The position numbers and the translations under genes were made by a program. Of a stretch of 64,000 nt of DNA, positions 38,214 to 50,287 are shown piece by piece; position 1 is the first letter of the stretch; each line of letters starts with the position of its first letter. The DNA is taken from assembly GCA_014281115.1 (NCBI GenBank), contig JACONQ010000015.1, positions 496,001 through 560,000 on the forward strand, given 5' to 3'. The notes under the pieces are model-generated. The model had not been told where the DNA came from, did not search any database, and saw only the letters and a program-made list of their open reading frames with translations. The DNA comes from Laburnicola sp. R22_1 (Eukaryota > Ascomycota > Dothideomycetes > Pleosporales > Didymosphaeriaceae).

Positions 38214-40756
38214 ATGAGCTTCAATCTTACTTCGGACGGCTCTCCCACTCCTCGGAAGACCGTCTCTAGGTTCGCCGTACCAACCGATCTCAGGCTTGAC
38301 ACTTCTCCCGAGGTACTAGGCTTCGGGGCGGTAGGCACTCGCGCTCAGCAACACCCTTTCATTTGGTCTGGCAACACGTCGTTGACCTCCAATGTGCAGG
38401 GTATGAAGCGGCCGCTGGGCTCCTCTACTCAGAGCAACCGCATGATGCCACAGCCGAGCATGGATGCCTTCAAGGTTAGTCAGTCATGCAATATACCCCA
38501 AGACACTTGTGCCCGAGCGTCCTCTTCCCAATCACAATCATGTAGTATCGACGTTGACATATTAGAAGATCAAGGTCGAGCCGGGTACGCACGATGAGAC
38601 ATCTGTTGTCGACTCTCTCCTCCAGCGCCTCAACGAACGCTCCTCTCCCCATGACCAGTATGGCTCCTCCAAAGGCTCCATTCCGATGACCCCAGCCACG
38701 GAGTACATTGGCGGTACACCCAACACCGAGCCTGATTCCGTTATTGTCGAGACTGCAGAGCTGCGTAAGCTCAAGGCTGATCTGCTAGAGGCGCGCAACG
38801 AGGTTACTCGGATCAGCCAGGAGCTGCATAGCACTCACGTCGCCAAGTCCACCGTCGAGCACCTCGGCCAGTCTTCGGAAGCTGATTACGCCTACTCTGA
38901 TGAGGTCACCGAGCAGACGCTTATGCAGCTGCGTGACAAGTTCAACGCGGCCAACCGGACTAGCCATGCTTGGGGTAACGAGACTCGTCCCATGTACAAC
39001 ATGGGCGCTCAACAAGCTTTCCCGAGCATGCAGGCTCCGGCACGTCAACCACCTATGCAGCAGAACTACCGCGGCCGAAACAGCTACCTGAATGAACCTA
39101 CCCACTTTCCTATCGAACAGAGCTTCCGTGGTGGTAGCGCCCTGCCGAGCCGCCCTGTCTCCGCGTTTGATCCTCCAGCCTCCAACCAGTACGTGGGTTC
39201 GGGTCCACAGATGTACCCATCCTACCAACCCACCCCGATTGGTCCTATGGGCAATAGGCTCTCCCCCGAAGCGTCCGAGTTCAACGTTAACGCCGCCATG
39301 GGCCCGTCGCCGTGGAACTCTCAGGTATGTGACTCACATATCGCCTGAAAAAAAATCGGGTCCGCCCTATAAGGGTCTCTCACCAGCTGGTGATACTGCC
39401 TCTGTTGCGACGTTTAGCTAACATGACGAACTCCTAGCCACCCTCTGATTCTGGAAACGGCGTTCAGTACGTCGCACCTGTCGAGCCAATGAACTATCGA
39501 CGCTTGTTGGAGCGCAACATGACCTGCAACTGGACGTATATTGTCGACAAGATCATCTGCAACAATGACCAGCAGGCGTCCATCTTCTTGCAACAGAAAC
39601 TCAAGGTCGGCACCGCTGACCAGAAGTACGAAATCGTCGAATCGATCATCGCTCAGGCCTACGCACTTATGGTCAATCGGTTTGGAAACTTCCTTGTCCA
39701 GCGTTGCTTCGAGCATGGAACTTCCGAGCAGGTATGTTACAATCATGGACATAGAGATAGCTTTTCTTAACCTTTATTTGTAGGTCATTGCTATCGCCGG
39801 TGCGATCCGAGGAAATACGCTCACGCTGAGCATGGACCCTTTCGGCTGCCATGTCGTGCAGAAGGCTTTCGACTGCGTTCCCGAGGAGTACAAGGCCACG
39901 ATGGTCCATGAGCTTCTTCGACGTATCCCCGAGACTGTCATCCACCGATATGCATGTCATGTTTGGCAGAAGCTTTTCGAGCTCCGATGGAGCGACTCCC
40001 CACCCCAGATCATGCGTTACGTCAACGAGGCTCTCCGGGGTATGTGGCACGAAGTCGCTCTGGGCGAGACCGGCAGTTTAGTCGTCCAGAACATATTCGA
40101 GAACTGTCTCGAGGAAGACAAGGTACGTACACATTGTCGTCGAAGCCTTTATAAGCTGACCATGTTCCAGCGCCCTTGCATCAACGAGGTTTTGGCCAGC
40201 ATCGATGTTATCTCTCATGGCCAGTTCGGCAACTGGTGCATCCAGCACATCTGCGAACACGGCGCGCCCGCCGACCGTAGCCGGGCTATTGATCACATCC
40301 TTCGATTTGCAACGGACTACAGCGTCGACCAGTATGCGTCCAAGGTCATCGAGAAGTGTCTTAAGATTGGTGGTACCGAGTTTCTTGATCGGTACCTTGA
40401 GAGGGTCTGCGCAGGTCGCCAAGATCGTCCGCGCATGCCGTTGATTGATAGTAAGCCTACTTCTCTCTGGTGCCGCGGGCCACTCATGCTAACAACAGCG
40501 AACAGTTGCCGGTGACCAGTTTGGCAACTACTTGATCCAGTACATCCTCTCCAACAGCGGCCAACAGCATCGTGACCTCGTCGCTTCGCACATCCGCAAG
40601 CACATGGTCTCCCTCCGTGGCTCTAAGTACGGTTCCCGCGTCGCCATGCTATGCTGTAACCCAGCGCTTGCAACTCGTCCCGGTCCCCCTGGTGGCATGA
40701 TGTCGCGCGGCTACACAAACAATCACCGTGGCGGCTATGCTAGCGGCTTCCGTTAG
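38214..40756 (+). CDS. Pumilio/PUF-family RNA-binding protein, 6 exons
   Basis: Exons 38,214-38,474, 38,566-39,324, 39,438-39,731, 39,784-40,122, 40,171-40,450 and 40,506-40,756 give 727 residues. PUF proteins bind short sequences in mRNA 3' UTRs and repress or localise the messages in the cytoplasm. The first ~350 residues are low-complexity and polar, with a helical stretch E-L-R-K-L-K-A-D-L-L-E-A-R-N-E-V near residues 165-190. The repeat array then runs to near residue 700, with recognisable repeat cores N-R-F-G-N-F-L-V-Q-R, D-P-F-G-C-H-V-V-Q-K, G-Q-F-G-N-W-C-I-Q-H, D-Q-Y-A-S-K-V-I-E-K, D-Q-F-G-N-Y-L-I-Q-Y and S-K-Y-G-S-R-V-A. Several carry the N/S-x-x-x-Q base-reading residues. A short Gly/Arg/Tyr-rich tail ends it. 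Which PUF subfamily is not determined. Confidence 0.94.
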
Positions 40757-42219
40757 ACATTTCCTCGACATGGTCGACACTATCGTCAGCTGCAATTATC
40801 TCAGTTCGGCACCTTATTTCCTGGAATCGGTTCAAATGTTGCAGCATAATATCCGTTTGGGTATCGCAAGTAGCCATGGACGCGCTCGCGCTCGTTCTCG
40901 TTCTCGATCTCCAAAAAGGTAACATGGATATGCCTAAAATACGCTCCATGTCGAAAAAATTGTCCAAAACCGTTGGGATACGAAAAATGGTCCATCTGCT
41001 ACCGTCGGTTGGTTTAACATGGTTTCCTGGAAACACGTTACCTTCACCTATTCCCTCTTGTTTATCACCGCATTTCTCAAGCCAGACTTGGCTAGTTGCA
41101 GGATCAGCTTGGAGGCGAAGTAATATGGACTGACGGGGCTACTTGATCCTTTGTATGCGTATCCTTCTTACGAAAAAGAAGTAAGGTGAAAATGGTGACA
41201 TGGTTATAAGCTCGACTGGGTTGTATGTATTTTTCTCAGAATCGAAGACATCATGGCTACATATCTTGTTCTCATCGTCTGTTGCAAGCGAATGACTCTA
41301 CTTGGCTTACACTTTTGCAATTGCCACCATTCTCTAGCACGTGTGAGTGTCGTCTCCAGGGCTCCAGGGTTGGGGCCCCGACGGAAGGGGTGTCACGCGC
41401 TCGAGCTCCGAATGCGCGCGAAGGTCGGATCTACTCGGGGCCGAATCGGCTTACACTCGGACTATTCAGCAGCGCTACATGAGAGTTCGAGAAGGGGCAC
41501 GAGAAATGGACGAAAAATAACCAGAGGGTTCACAACTATACAAAGCCTTCTAGAATGCTATTAGAAATAAGCTAGACAGGCTGATTATTTTGTGTTGCGG
41601 AGGACCAGCGGCATGCGGCATGGCTGGGGAAGGCCGAAGCGGCATTTCGAGATTGCACCGAGCGTCGTGCGGCGCGTAGGCGAGACGGCGCCGAGGCGGG
41701 GCAATATTGTGCTTAGGGGTGGATTATGGTGAATGTCAGTGGGAGTGGAAAGCGAGAGGTTTGTTATGCATGTGATGGGTTGTGATTTGATGAAGTTGGT
41801 TCAATTGATGAGCTTGAATCTATCGTACAAACAGAGCAAACAGAGCAAACATTCGCGACGAGGTTCTCGGAGAAACGCTTCTTGAGCAAATTTGAGCCAT
41901 GGAGATATCGCGTGATGGAGTGACCGGCTCGTTCGAGATCTCGTACTTGTACTTTGTGTGTAAGCCGGATGTCGCCGATGCTGCCCTGTGAGCTCGGGAC
42001 GCTCGGCGACGTCACCAGCCCATCTGCCCTGTGGCCCGCCTGCAACATTATCTTTTATAAAACCATCGCCGTCGTTCCTACGTCACGTCAATTGCTCGCT
42101 TTTGACGCATACAGGCGAATTCCTCACGTTCGACGCATATACACCTCACGAATACCTATTTTACTGTACCTACTCTGTCGATCTACGAGTAAACAAAGCC
42201 GGTGAAAGCTACCCACATT
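40757..42219. other. Intergenic region between Pumilio and Rcf2-like genes
   Basis: 1.46 kb. The left part should be the Pumilio 3' UTR. Open frames on both strands have no recognisable domain. The right end holds a TATA-like TTTTATAAAA (42,053-42,062) and, just after it, two ACGTCA half-sites near 42,080, upstream of the next gene. No RNA gene was recognised. Confidence 0.5.
42053..42062 (+). promoter_or_regulatory. TATA-like element of the Rcf2-like gene
   Basis: TTTTATAAAA lies about 160 bp upstream of the start codon, in a sensible position for a fungal core promoter. It is inferred from sequence only. Confidence 0.4.
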
Positions 42220-43136
42220 ATGAAGATTCTTACGAAAGAAGAGGAACAGGCGCATTACAAGTGAGTAGAGCGATGAAGCGCGATACGATTGAGAAAACTG
42301 GCTAACAGATGGCAGTGCGACTGTCAAAGGCGGAACAATTGGTGGTATGGTCGGTCTTGCGATTGGTACTGCTGCTGTTGCGGGAGCGAGCAGAAAATAC
42401 CCGAGCTTCAGATCTCTCTCAGTACCGTTCCGAGCCTTCCTCGTAACCTCTTCGGGCTCGTTTCTTGGTGTGTAGAAGCCGTTCTTCAGCACTATACAGA
42501 CTCTTGCTAACCATTTTCCAGCCGTCATCGCTGCCGACCGCGCCTCCGCCCGCTTCGACCTCGAGAACAACCCCGAAAAGCAGCGCGAACAAGAACGTGA
42601 ACGCGAACGTGAAGCCCTCTACTCAGCCAACAAGACCGCCGCGCAGCGCGCCAAAGAATGGGCGTCCGAGAACAGATACCCGCTCCTGTTCGGGTTCTGG
42701 GTAGCTTCCATGGCAGGGTCGTGGATGGCTGTGAACCGGCAGAGCGGACTTTCTGGCGCACAGAAGCTGGTTCAGGCGCGTATGTACGCGCAAGGGTTGA
42801 CGCTGTCAGCGCTTCTGGCGAGTTTTGCGTTCGAGGGCAATGACGCGGCGAAGGGGAGGGGCAGGTGGGAGACGATCAAGGTCTTGGACCCGAATGATCC
42901 TACGCACAAGCATATGATTGAGAAGAAGATTCATCACGAGCGGTATGCGGGGGAGGACCAATGGAGAGGTACGTTTGCCGCGTTTATCGCATGACGTGCT
43001 CAATAACAGTCGACTAACAAATGCTGCAGAAATGGTCGAAGCTGAGGAGCGACGAATGAACGAGCGCAAGGAGGCTGCAAAGGCAAAGCTCCATGATGAT
43101 GAGGCGCAGAAGAAGGAATCTAAGCCCTCTTCGTAG
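42220..43136 (+). CDS. rcf2: HIG1-domain mitochondrial protein, Rcf2-like respiratory supercomplex factor, 4 exons
   Basis: Exons 42,220-42,260, 42,316-42,467, 42,522-42,968 and 43,030-43,136 give 248 residues. The start M-K-I-L-T-K-E-E-E-Q-A-H matches the conserved opening of yeast Rcf2, and T-V-K-G-G-T-I-G-G begins the first membrane pair. The C-terminal HIG1-type region is F-W-V-A-S-M-A-G-S-W-M-A followed by Q-S-G-L-S-G-A-Q-K-L-V-Q-A-R-M-Y-A-Q-G. Rcf2 sits in the inner mitochondrial membrane and modulates cytochrome c oxidase and its supercomplexes. A charged E/R/K coiled-coil tail closes the protein. The first acceptor GGCAG at 42,311-42,315 is preferred over a nearer CAG because it restores N-A-T-V-K-G-G. 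Confidence 0.88.
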
Positions 43137-43902
43137 AGCGCCGCCACTCTCCCTATATCCATCCTAGTATTTCGAGCCGTTTGAATACCCCGGCTTGTCT
43201 TCCTTGTAACGACGACGATTACTTGAAGTTCAACTTTATGTTTCCCCTATCATCTCACTGGCGTAATGGGGTGGTCTTGTCGCAGAATCAAGGGTAGAAG
43301 AAAATGTATTTCTAGCCGAGTAGACGCGGATGCATTGTAGATATGGCTTGGCCGAGCGGGCGCGCGCCATGTGCGTGTTTGGGTCTTGCTAGGGCTGGGC
43401 TGGAATTTATGATTTTTTTGTTCATGTGTTTGGGTCTTTAGTGTTGGAGAATTGTTAGATGTGACAGTGGAGGCTTGTTCGAATGGCGAGTTGTGTGATG
43501 TCGATGTTTCGGTGTTGGTTGGGGTTGGTGAGGAAGGTACATGTGGGGGAGGATCACATGGTAAATGATTGGTAGTACGGTACAGTTTCTTATTTTTTTC
43601 TGTTTTACAAGCCTTGTGACCGACTGGAATGAAGGCAATCTTTTGAAAAGGCAAAGTAACAACAAGCAAAAACGAGGGTGTGTGACTAATTGGACGGGCT
43701 AGAGCTGACGTCGACTCCGCTCTGATATTATACGAGGCAGCCGCGACTCAGCCTTCCAAACTCAGCTCTGAGGCAGGTGCCAAGTGCCGTGTGCCCCGCT
43801 GCCTTCTGAGCGCCCTCACAGTTTGCTTTCTCTTCTCTCTTACCTCAATACCTTACAGCTTCTGCTTTGCTTCACTGTACCGAACACCTCCGCATCTTCA
43901 CC
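43137..43902. other. Intergenic; upstream region of the HET gene
   Basis: 766 bp with no recognised gene. Open frames on the minus strand (43,250-43,669) are low-complexity Pro/Thr/Asn-rich and have no domain. Confidence 0.45.
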
Positions 43903-46871
43903 ATGGAGGAAGTCCACGACGATGAAAGGCCTGATCCCGGAGGCCCGGCTCACAGCGAGCCGTTGAGGTGGTATCAATACCAACCGCTCAATCAAGAGGC
44001 CCAGGAAATCAGGCTGCTCAGATTACTGCCCGCCGGAAATATCGATGATGAGCTAGAACTCGAGATCTTCCATGCGCCGCTCGTCGTGCCGGAGAAAGCC
44101 CCAGATACCAGGCTTGAATTCAGTGAGCTTGAGAAGACGCTACCTGGAGGGTGGGAGCTGTATAAAACAACGGAAGAGCGATATATATTCCGACACATCG
44201 TCACTGGCGAGAATCAATGGGATCACCCTGATCCGGATGTTGATCGCGAGTTATACCACTACGATGCTGTTCTTGATCCTCCCGGCTTTGAGCCTGTTTA
44301 TGAAGGTGAGTTTATAGGTCGCTTTCATTACTTCGCAATATAAGTCTTGCCTTGTGTAGTTGTTGATGAAAGTAAAATGCCGGGTTGGTCTGTGTGTGTA
44401 GCGAGCCACGTCAAGGTAGTCCACGCAATGTATCTCAGGAGCTAGGTTCATGTGGAAAACCCTGTTTTTTTGGCAATGTGATGCTGTAACTGTGGGTCAC
44501 AGTTCGAGGCAAAAAGTGACTCGGAAGGGCTTCCTTAGTTTCTGGGTCTCGAGCAATTGTTGATCTTGTTACAGCCCTATCGTATACATGGGGCAAAAAG
44601 GGGACCACCACGAGAGCACCTGTGGCTTCCACCGCCAAAAATGGGATACAAACCACCTTAGATCTACAACCGAACCTTCAACTAGCTTTAAAAAATCTTC
44701 GACGGGTTAATACTTCTCGTGTTCTCTGGGTCGATGCTATTTGTATCGATCAAGAAAATTACGTCGAGCGCAGTCGGGAAGTGAAGAGGATGGGCAATAT
44801 ATACACGCTGGCTCGAAGAGTGGTGGTCTGGTTTGGTCCAGCGGGTGAATACAGCCTAAGAGGACTGAACATTCTTGCATCCATCGGTCGGACGTTCGTG
44901 GACGTTGGTAACTATTATCTTGCCTCGCCAGCTTTGGACGGATCACGCAATTTACTCGACCTTTCCTACGAGGATATCGCACCGCATCGGGAGGAGGACC
45001 ATCCCACCTTCGAGTTTTTGTTCAACGAGAAATTACAGTACAACGAAGAAGATTATCGCGCCATCCATGAAGTTCTAAGTTTCTCATGGTGGCGTAGACT
45101 ATGGTATGTTAAAATTACCGTCAAGATACCGAGATATCACAGATACTGACCTATAGCAGTGAGTACTTATCGCTATGTTCATTTCAGTCCTATCTTCTGG
45201 GCTCTAGTCTGGAGTATCTATTGAATTGCTTGTTTGAATTTTAGATTTAAGCCCTCATACTGATTCTGTTGCCACTTGGAGGGATATGGCAGGAGATACA
45301 TCTTGCTAGCCCTCGAAGTATTGTACAGTGTGGCTCCCACTCTGTACTGTGGACTCATCTCCGGCCATCTCCGGCGTGGCGTTAGATTCCTGGACTTCCG
45401 GCACGACCAGTTCAAGACAACCAGTCTGAAGCCTCTCATAGGTCGTTGCAACCCGCTCTGTTTTCCGACATCGACCAAGCATCTCTTGCCGATTATCCGA
45501 AATACAAGGTTTGCGGCGTTTCAAACTCCACATGATCGCATCTTCGCACTTCTTGGCCTTGCGCGCCCTGATTATGTGGCGCTCATCAAGGCAGACTACA
45601 ATCTGGCGCTTGTTGACCTCTTCAAGAATGTTTGTACAGCACACATGAAGATCCACATGGACTTGAATTTTCTGTCACACTGCGAAATGGCCACGCAAGA
45701 GCAGATTCCAAATCGCCCTTCATGGGTGCCGAACTGGTCCTCGTGGTGTCCGCAGTCGCTGCTGCGTGGTGAATTCGCGTCTGGATGCAGCGGATACGGG
45801 GAAACTACAATACTAACTGGCTCAAAGCTAACTACATTTGGTGTACTATGTGGAACAGTAGAGCAAGTTGGCGGCGAAGCACCGCTTGAGGGCGGGATGA
45901 GGCAAACACTGCGCTCATGGGGAAGAGTTGCAAAGAATAGCAACGAAAAGTGGGAAGAAGATTTTATTCAAGCAATAGCTGGTGGTTACCATGATTATAA
46001 TGGGATCTACCCGGTTGAACCGACCCTTGAGCAATACTGGGCGGCATACCACAACGAGGACGGCGAACCGTTGGTCTCCGAGCCGGTACGAGGTCGGTCG
46101 ATTTTCAGATGTGATAATGGAAAAATAGGATTGTGCTCTCCCGCCGTTAAGCCAGGTACGTTTTGTTTCTCACTCATACATCCTCCAGCATATACTCGGA
46201 AGAAAATATCCGAGCTCATAAACATGATGGATGTAGACTGGGTGGTACAATTACAGTGTAGTAGCGTTCGAAGGAACTGCCGGTGCATCATGATTCCTTA
46301 TCTTATTAATAGAAACTGGATATGCCAGAGTAACGTGCATCTGGAGTTTGGAACCGGGTCACATGAACATTTTGGGAATTGATACTCCGTTACGGTTCAT
46401 GATGGCCTCGCATGGCTCTTGTGGTAGAATTTTACTGACCTTTTCAACAGGAGATCTACTGGTTGTTCTCCTTGGAGTTTTTGATTCCCTCGTGCTCCGA
46501 AAATCCACTTCTGATCAATACACAACCATATATGCGGTAGTAGGACCTGCGTATGTTAGCAGTGTTGCGCACACAGTAGCTCTACTAGGGCCTGTACCTC
46601 CTCAATACACGGCGCACCCGTCCTTAGACTTGCAGAACTATTTAATGCGGGGTTTAAAGACTCGGGCAATGGTGTCACAATCTACGATGATCCGCGACTA
46701 GGGCCGTTGCCTGATGGATGGGAATTTGAGAAAGAATATGCGCCGGAACAGAAAGAACAAAGCGTCTACCGGAGAACAGATACAGGATATATAACGACGA
46801 CAGATCCCAGGTTGTCCGTGGATGGACTTCGAAAGAGAGGGGTTGATGTGCAGGAGATCGTTCTAATCTAG
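43903..46871 (+). pseudogene. HET-domain protein with WW-like modules, probably disrupted centrally
   Basis: HET proteins drive heterokaryon-incompatibility cell death in fungi. Exons 43,903-44,305 and 44,575-45,103 join cleanly across a 269-bp intron to give I-R-L-L-R-L-L-P, then a WW domain at residues 80-109 (L-P-G-G-W-E, Y-I-F, W-D-H-P), then the HET core Y-E-A-L-S-Y-T-W-G, W-V-D-A-I-C-I-D-Q and S-W-W-R-R-L-W. Downstream, 45,276-46,155, 46,451-46,550 and 46,628-46,871 give a HET C-terminal half (D-R-I-F-A-L-L-G-L-A, S-W-V-P-N-W-S, K-P-G-D-L-L-V-V-L-L-G) and a second WW-like motif (L-P-D-G-W-E ... T-T-T-D-P-R-L). Between 45,104 and 45,275 no reading joins the halves: the usual L-Q-E motif is missing and stops occur. 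Decay or an unusual intron arrangement is possible. Confidence 0.7.
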
Positions 46872-47027
46872 TTGGTGCCTCTCATAGCACAGCCCGAGTT
46901 GCTCTATGATACGTAATCCAAATGCAGATTGTCCAGACGCTTATGCGATACCATTGTAAATCTGTAAGATTGGAGAGGGGAACGAATCAACTCCACTCCT
47001 TTTGTTTTGAAGTTCCTAGGCGCACAA
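46872..47027. other. Short convergent spacer
   Basis: About 156 bp between the HET gene stop and the stop of the minus-strand unknown gene; probably 3' UTR for both. Confidence 0.4.
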
Positions 47028-47738
47028 TCAAAATTCTCGAAACCCCTTTCCTTCACTAACCATATTTGCCCCCTTCTTTCGCACGTCTTCACTATGCCTT
47101 ACCCAAGCTTCACTTGCATCCACCCATCGTTCATCACCGCACTTCCTTCTGCACCACTCCAGCACACTCTCTAACTCCTTCCGTATCCGCGCCTCGAGGT
47201 TCCCTTTCCCTTCTTTCCCCCCATCTGCCCGAAACTTCTCAACATCGTCGATCAACTTTTGCATCTCTCCCGTATCATCGCCGTACACAAACTCCACAAA
47301 TACAACTTCTTTATCTACCACCACATTCATCCTGCCCCTCATCTCCTCCACCACTTGATCATCCAGTTTTTGTTCATCCCTATGCTTCGGCACCCATCCT
47401 TCCCCCGCATCTATAACATCTTCCGCCCACAGCCTCGCATTACGCATGTCGCCTCCGCATCGATGCAGTATCGAGCGCAGTAGCATACCCTCGATCGCGG
47501 GCGGCGCTTGCATGTGTCGCACAAGAAAGTGTGCTGAGGGTAGATCGGCGTTCATGATGTGCAGTGTGGCTTCTAGAGCGGGATATAGAAGAAGGGAGGC
47601 TACAGCGGCGGTGAGAGAAGGATGTGATGTGTGGCGTGCGGTGGGGGCTGGGTGAGGTGCGTTGTTGGGAGGAGGGTTTTTGAGGATGGAAGGAAGGGTA
47701 TGCGGATTTTCTGAGCTGAAAGGGTCGGAAGACATCAT
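47028..47738 (-). CDS. Conserved-looking hypothetical protein, single exon
   Basis: 236 residues from ATG at 47,738 (a second Met codon follows at once). I do not recognise a named family. The sequence shows a Pro/Ser-rich N-terminal ~35 residues. A helical region follows (H-P-S-L-T-A-A-V-A-S-L-L-L-Y-P-A-L-E, A-H-F-L-V-R-H-M-Q, I-E-G-M-L-L-R-S-I-L-H-R, N-A-R-L-W-A-E-D-V). The C-terminus is charged and probably helical. No signal peptide or membrane helix is seen. The H-F-L-V-R-H-M-Q to G-M-L-L-R-S-I-L-H-R stretch resembles helical-repeat packing, which is only an impression. Normal codon use and a long uninterrupted frame support a real gene. Confidence 0.7.
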   Translation of the reverse strand: MMSSDPFSSENPHTLPSILKNPPPNNAPHPAPTARHTSHPSLTAAVASLLLYPALEATLHIMNADLPSAHFLVRHMQAPPAIEGMLLRSILHRCGGDMRNARLWAEDVIDAGEGWVPKHRDEQKLDDQVVEEMRGRMNVVVDKEVVFVEFVYGDDTGEMQKLIDDVEKFRADGGKEGKGNLEARIRKELESVLEWCRRKCGDERWVDASEAWVRHSEDVRKKGANMVSEGKGFREF

Positions 47739-48211
47739 AGATTATTCGATAGGGTATTTTTCCTCTCTACTCGTACATTTTAACAATTTTCAAAGAAACA
47801 GTGATTGTTTGAACTCGAATGCTTTCTTCCAAAGTATGAATGAGAACTAAAAAACAAGTCGAATTGGAAGAAATAGAGATCTGAAAAGCGAGTATAACAC
47901 TCTGAAATAGCCGTGACCGAGCTTTTTAACTTTGTATGTTTTGCCCATTCATACGAAAGGTGTTGTTTTTGGATCCTGGCAAGCGATGTCGGAATGCAGA
48001 CGTCATAGATCCTGAAAAGCCACTCGTACAACACTAATGCCGATTCCACCTAAGGACAAAACATTCACAGAGAAATAGGTACGCATAATTCATCGGACGT
48101 CCGACGTCGAAATGAGTTGGCAGTCTTTGGGCACAAATTCAGCGTACCTCTGTGGCTGGTTGGTGGTCCGCGCGTCAATCGAAGCCTTGAATGAACCCCG
48201 GTAGCTGTGCT
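47739..48211. other. Intergenic, no gene seen
   Basis: 473 bp between the hypothetical gene start and DNA transposon 2. It probably includes the hypothetical gene's promoter. No domain-bearing frame or RNA was recognised. Confidence 0.4.
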
Positions 48212-48213
48212 TA

Positions 48214-48257
48214 CCGAGGTGGACGGTCGAATGAGCCCGACGGCCGAATGAGCCACC
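48214..48257 (+). repeat. Terminal inverted repeat of DNA transposon 2, left
   Basis: 44 bp, reverse complement of 50,288-50,331. Confidence 0.92.
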
Positions 48258-48366
48258 TTGAACACCAAAACAGCCCCACAACTTGAGGCTGTAGAGCCTC
48301 ACACAATAGCTATTATCGCGATATTTTCTAGTGGTGATATCTATAGGCTTTAATTGATATATATAG

Positions 48367-50241
48367 CTATTGATATCGCGTAGAAGGTGTGATGTTGCGG
48401 CTGCGTCGTGACCTGAGAGCTGGCGCGCCTGCAGCAGCACGCTGAGGCTCTCCCCTACCTACGGGCCTCACAACAGCTCTCTTTTTAAGAGTTGCTTTTG
48501 CAGAAGCCTTAAGGCTGCGCTTTTTGCCCTTTTGAGAGGTTTTAAGAGCTTGTTGGAGTCGTTTTGCAGTCCTGCGAGCAGCTGCCCTAGAGGCCTGTTC
48601 AGCAGCCTTCTCCGCCTTCTCCTTCTCCTTTACCAGATTGGCTGCAGCCCTCGCCTGACGCCTTATTTCCTTCTCCTTCGCCTTTGCCTGTCTTGCCTCT
48701 TTACGAAGCCTATTTGTCTCAGCTTTTTGGTGTTGTACCTGCTCCTCCTCGCGCTCCTGGAGCTGCCGGCGATCACGTGCCTCCTTCACCTTCCTTGGAG
48801 ACCAAAATATAGCTCCACCTTGATACTCCTCAGGCTCCTTAAGTAGGAGAGGCTTGCCTCGCTTCCTACGCGTTCTCTCGTTGATCAGAGCCTCGCGTAG
48901 GCCCTTGACCTTATACTCAAGGAGGGTCTTTTGAGTTGAGATTTGGTGGAAGGCCTGGCTTAGCTTTTGAGCTCGTTTATCACCTCGATCCTTCACTACC
49001 TGACGCAGTAGGCCTTTAGTCTTCCTCCAGTTTGAGGCACTTAAGGCTGAGGACTCGCTATCGCTTGAGGAGCTTGGGCTAGAGTTGAATCTCTGTAGTA
49101 TAACCTCAGGATTGAAGGGTGAGAGGCCTGTAGCCTTGAAGGCCTTTAGGATTGTCGTTTCCTTAAAGGAGGCCTGCCAGGCTTGGTAGAAGAGGGGGAA
49201 GAAATCCCTCTTGCTTATTGAGTAAAGGCCCTGGCTCCTTTCTATAAAGGCTGAGATCTCCTTTGAGTAGGCTGTGGACAGAGGCTTGAACATAGCTACA
49301 TCGAGCGGCTGCAGCGTATAGGTTGAATAAGGAGGATATACAGCGAGGAGGATCTTGTTCTAATTGCAGTACTTAATAAAATCCATTGTGAGGTGAGATC
49401 CATGGCCATCTAGGATGAGCAATCGATAGGAAGATCGAGCCTTCGCCTTTGTACCGCGATCAAACACCTGTTTAAGCCACGCGAGGCCGATATTGTTATT
49501 CGTCCAGCCAGAGGGCGATGAGGAGATTCGAACCTGATGAGTCGCATGATTGAGGGCCTGTAGCCAGGAGTCCTGTATCGATCCTGAGGCTGACTGATAG
49601 ATGAGAGCGGGCTCAAGGTAAGATCCATTAGCGCAGATACAGGCCAGCAGCGTTATCCACTCTCGAGAGCTATCCTGGATAGTACCCCTCCTCTTCCCAT
49701 CCTTATATGAAGCCCTGCTGAAGATCCTCTTTGAGCGACCTACAACACCAAGCATGAAGCCCTTCTCATCTATATTGTAGGTATGACGCGCCTCAACGTG
49801 ATACTGATTAATCTTCTCGCGTAGAAGGTTAAAGTAGAGGCTATACTTCCTCCCTAAATTAGCCTTGTGGCGACTATTGTCAATGCCCGTTGTCCATTTT
49901 GAGATAAGCTCGTCTGGGTGTCAGTGCACAAAGCGATCAACCCAGTGTACTCCAACCTCTTTCTGCGTAATCTGCGAGGCGAAATTTCGTATCATAGCTC
50001 GTGTAGGTGGTAGGCCTTGATTTTTAAGACGTTTAATATAGTGTAGAAGCTCTAGTTCCTGTTGTGGATAAAGAGCTTGTTGATTCTCCGCCATTGTACT
50101 GCGTGACCTTGAGATGCCTTGGTGTCGCCGCGCGAGCGTTGCACGGCTGCAACCATAATCTCTCGCAATCTGTCTATAGCTAAATTTTTCTGTAGGTCCT
50201 AGCGATTCAATCGCTGCAATCGCAGCCTCAATCGAGCTCAT
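48367..50241 (-). pseudogene. Pogo/Fot1 transposase with two in-frame stops
   Basis: A single 625-codon frame from ATG at 50,241 to the stop at 48,367, interrupted by TGA at 49,923-49,921 (after R-F-V-H; likely CGA) and TAG at 49,362-49,360 (after K-Y-C-N; likely CAG). Domains in order: Psq-type HTH (Y-R-Q-I-A-R-D-Y-G-C-S-R-A-T-L), CENP-B-like HTH, then a DDE catalytic domain with Y-N-I-D-E-K-G, L-I-L-D-G-H-G and L-Q-P-L-D-V-A, 35 residues between the last two Asp. The C-terminal third is a long Lys/Arg/Glu-rich coiled-coil ending in a basic tail. Both stops are single C-to-T changes on the coding strand. Confidence 0.9.
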
Positions 50242-50287
50242 AGTGGTAGAGTTATCGCGTGTTGAAGTTGAGGTGTTGTCGTGGTGG

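Noticed and set aside
41225..41564. Two overlapping plus-strand frames of 85 and 103 codons
   Set aside because: Overlapping in different phases, no domain, no splice or promoter context.
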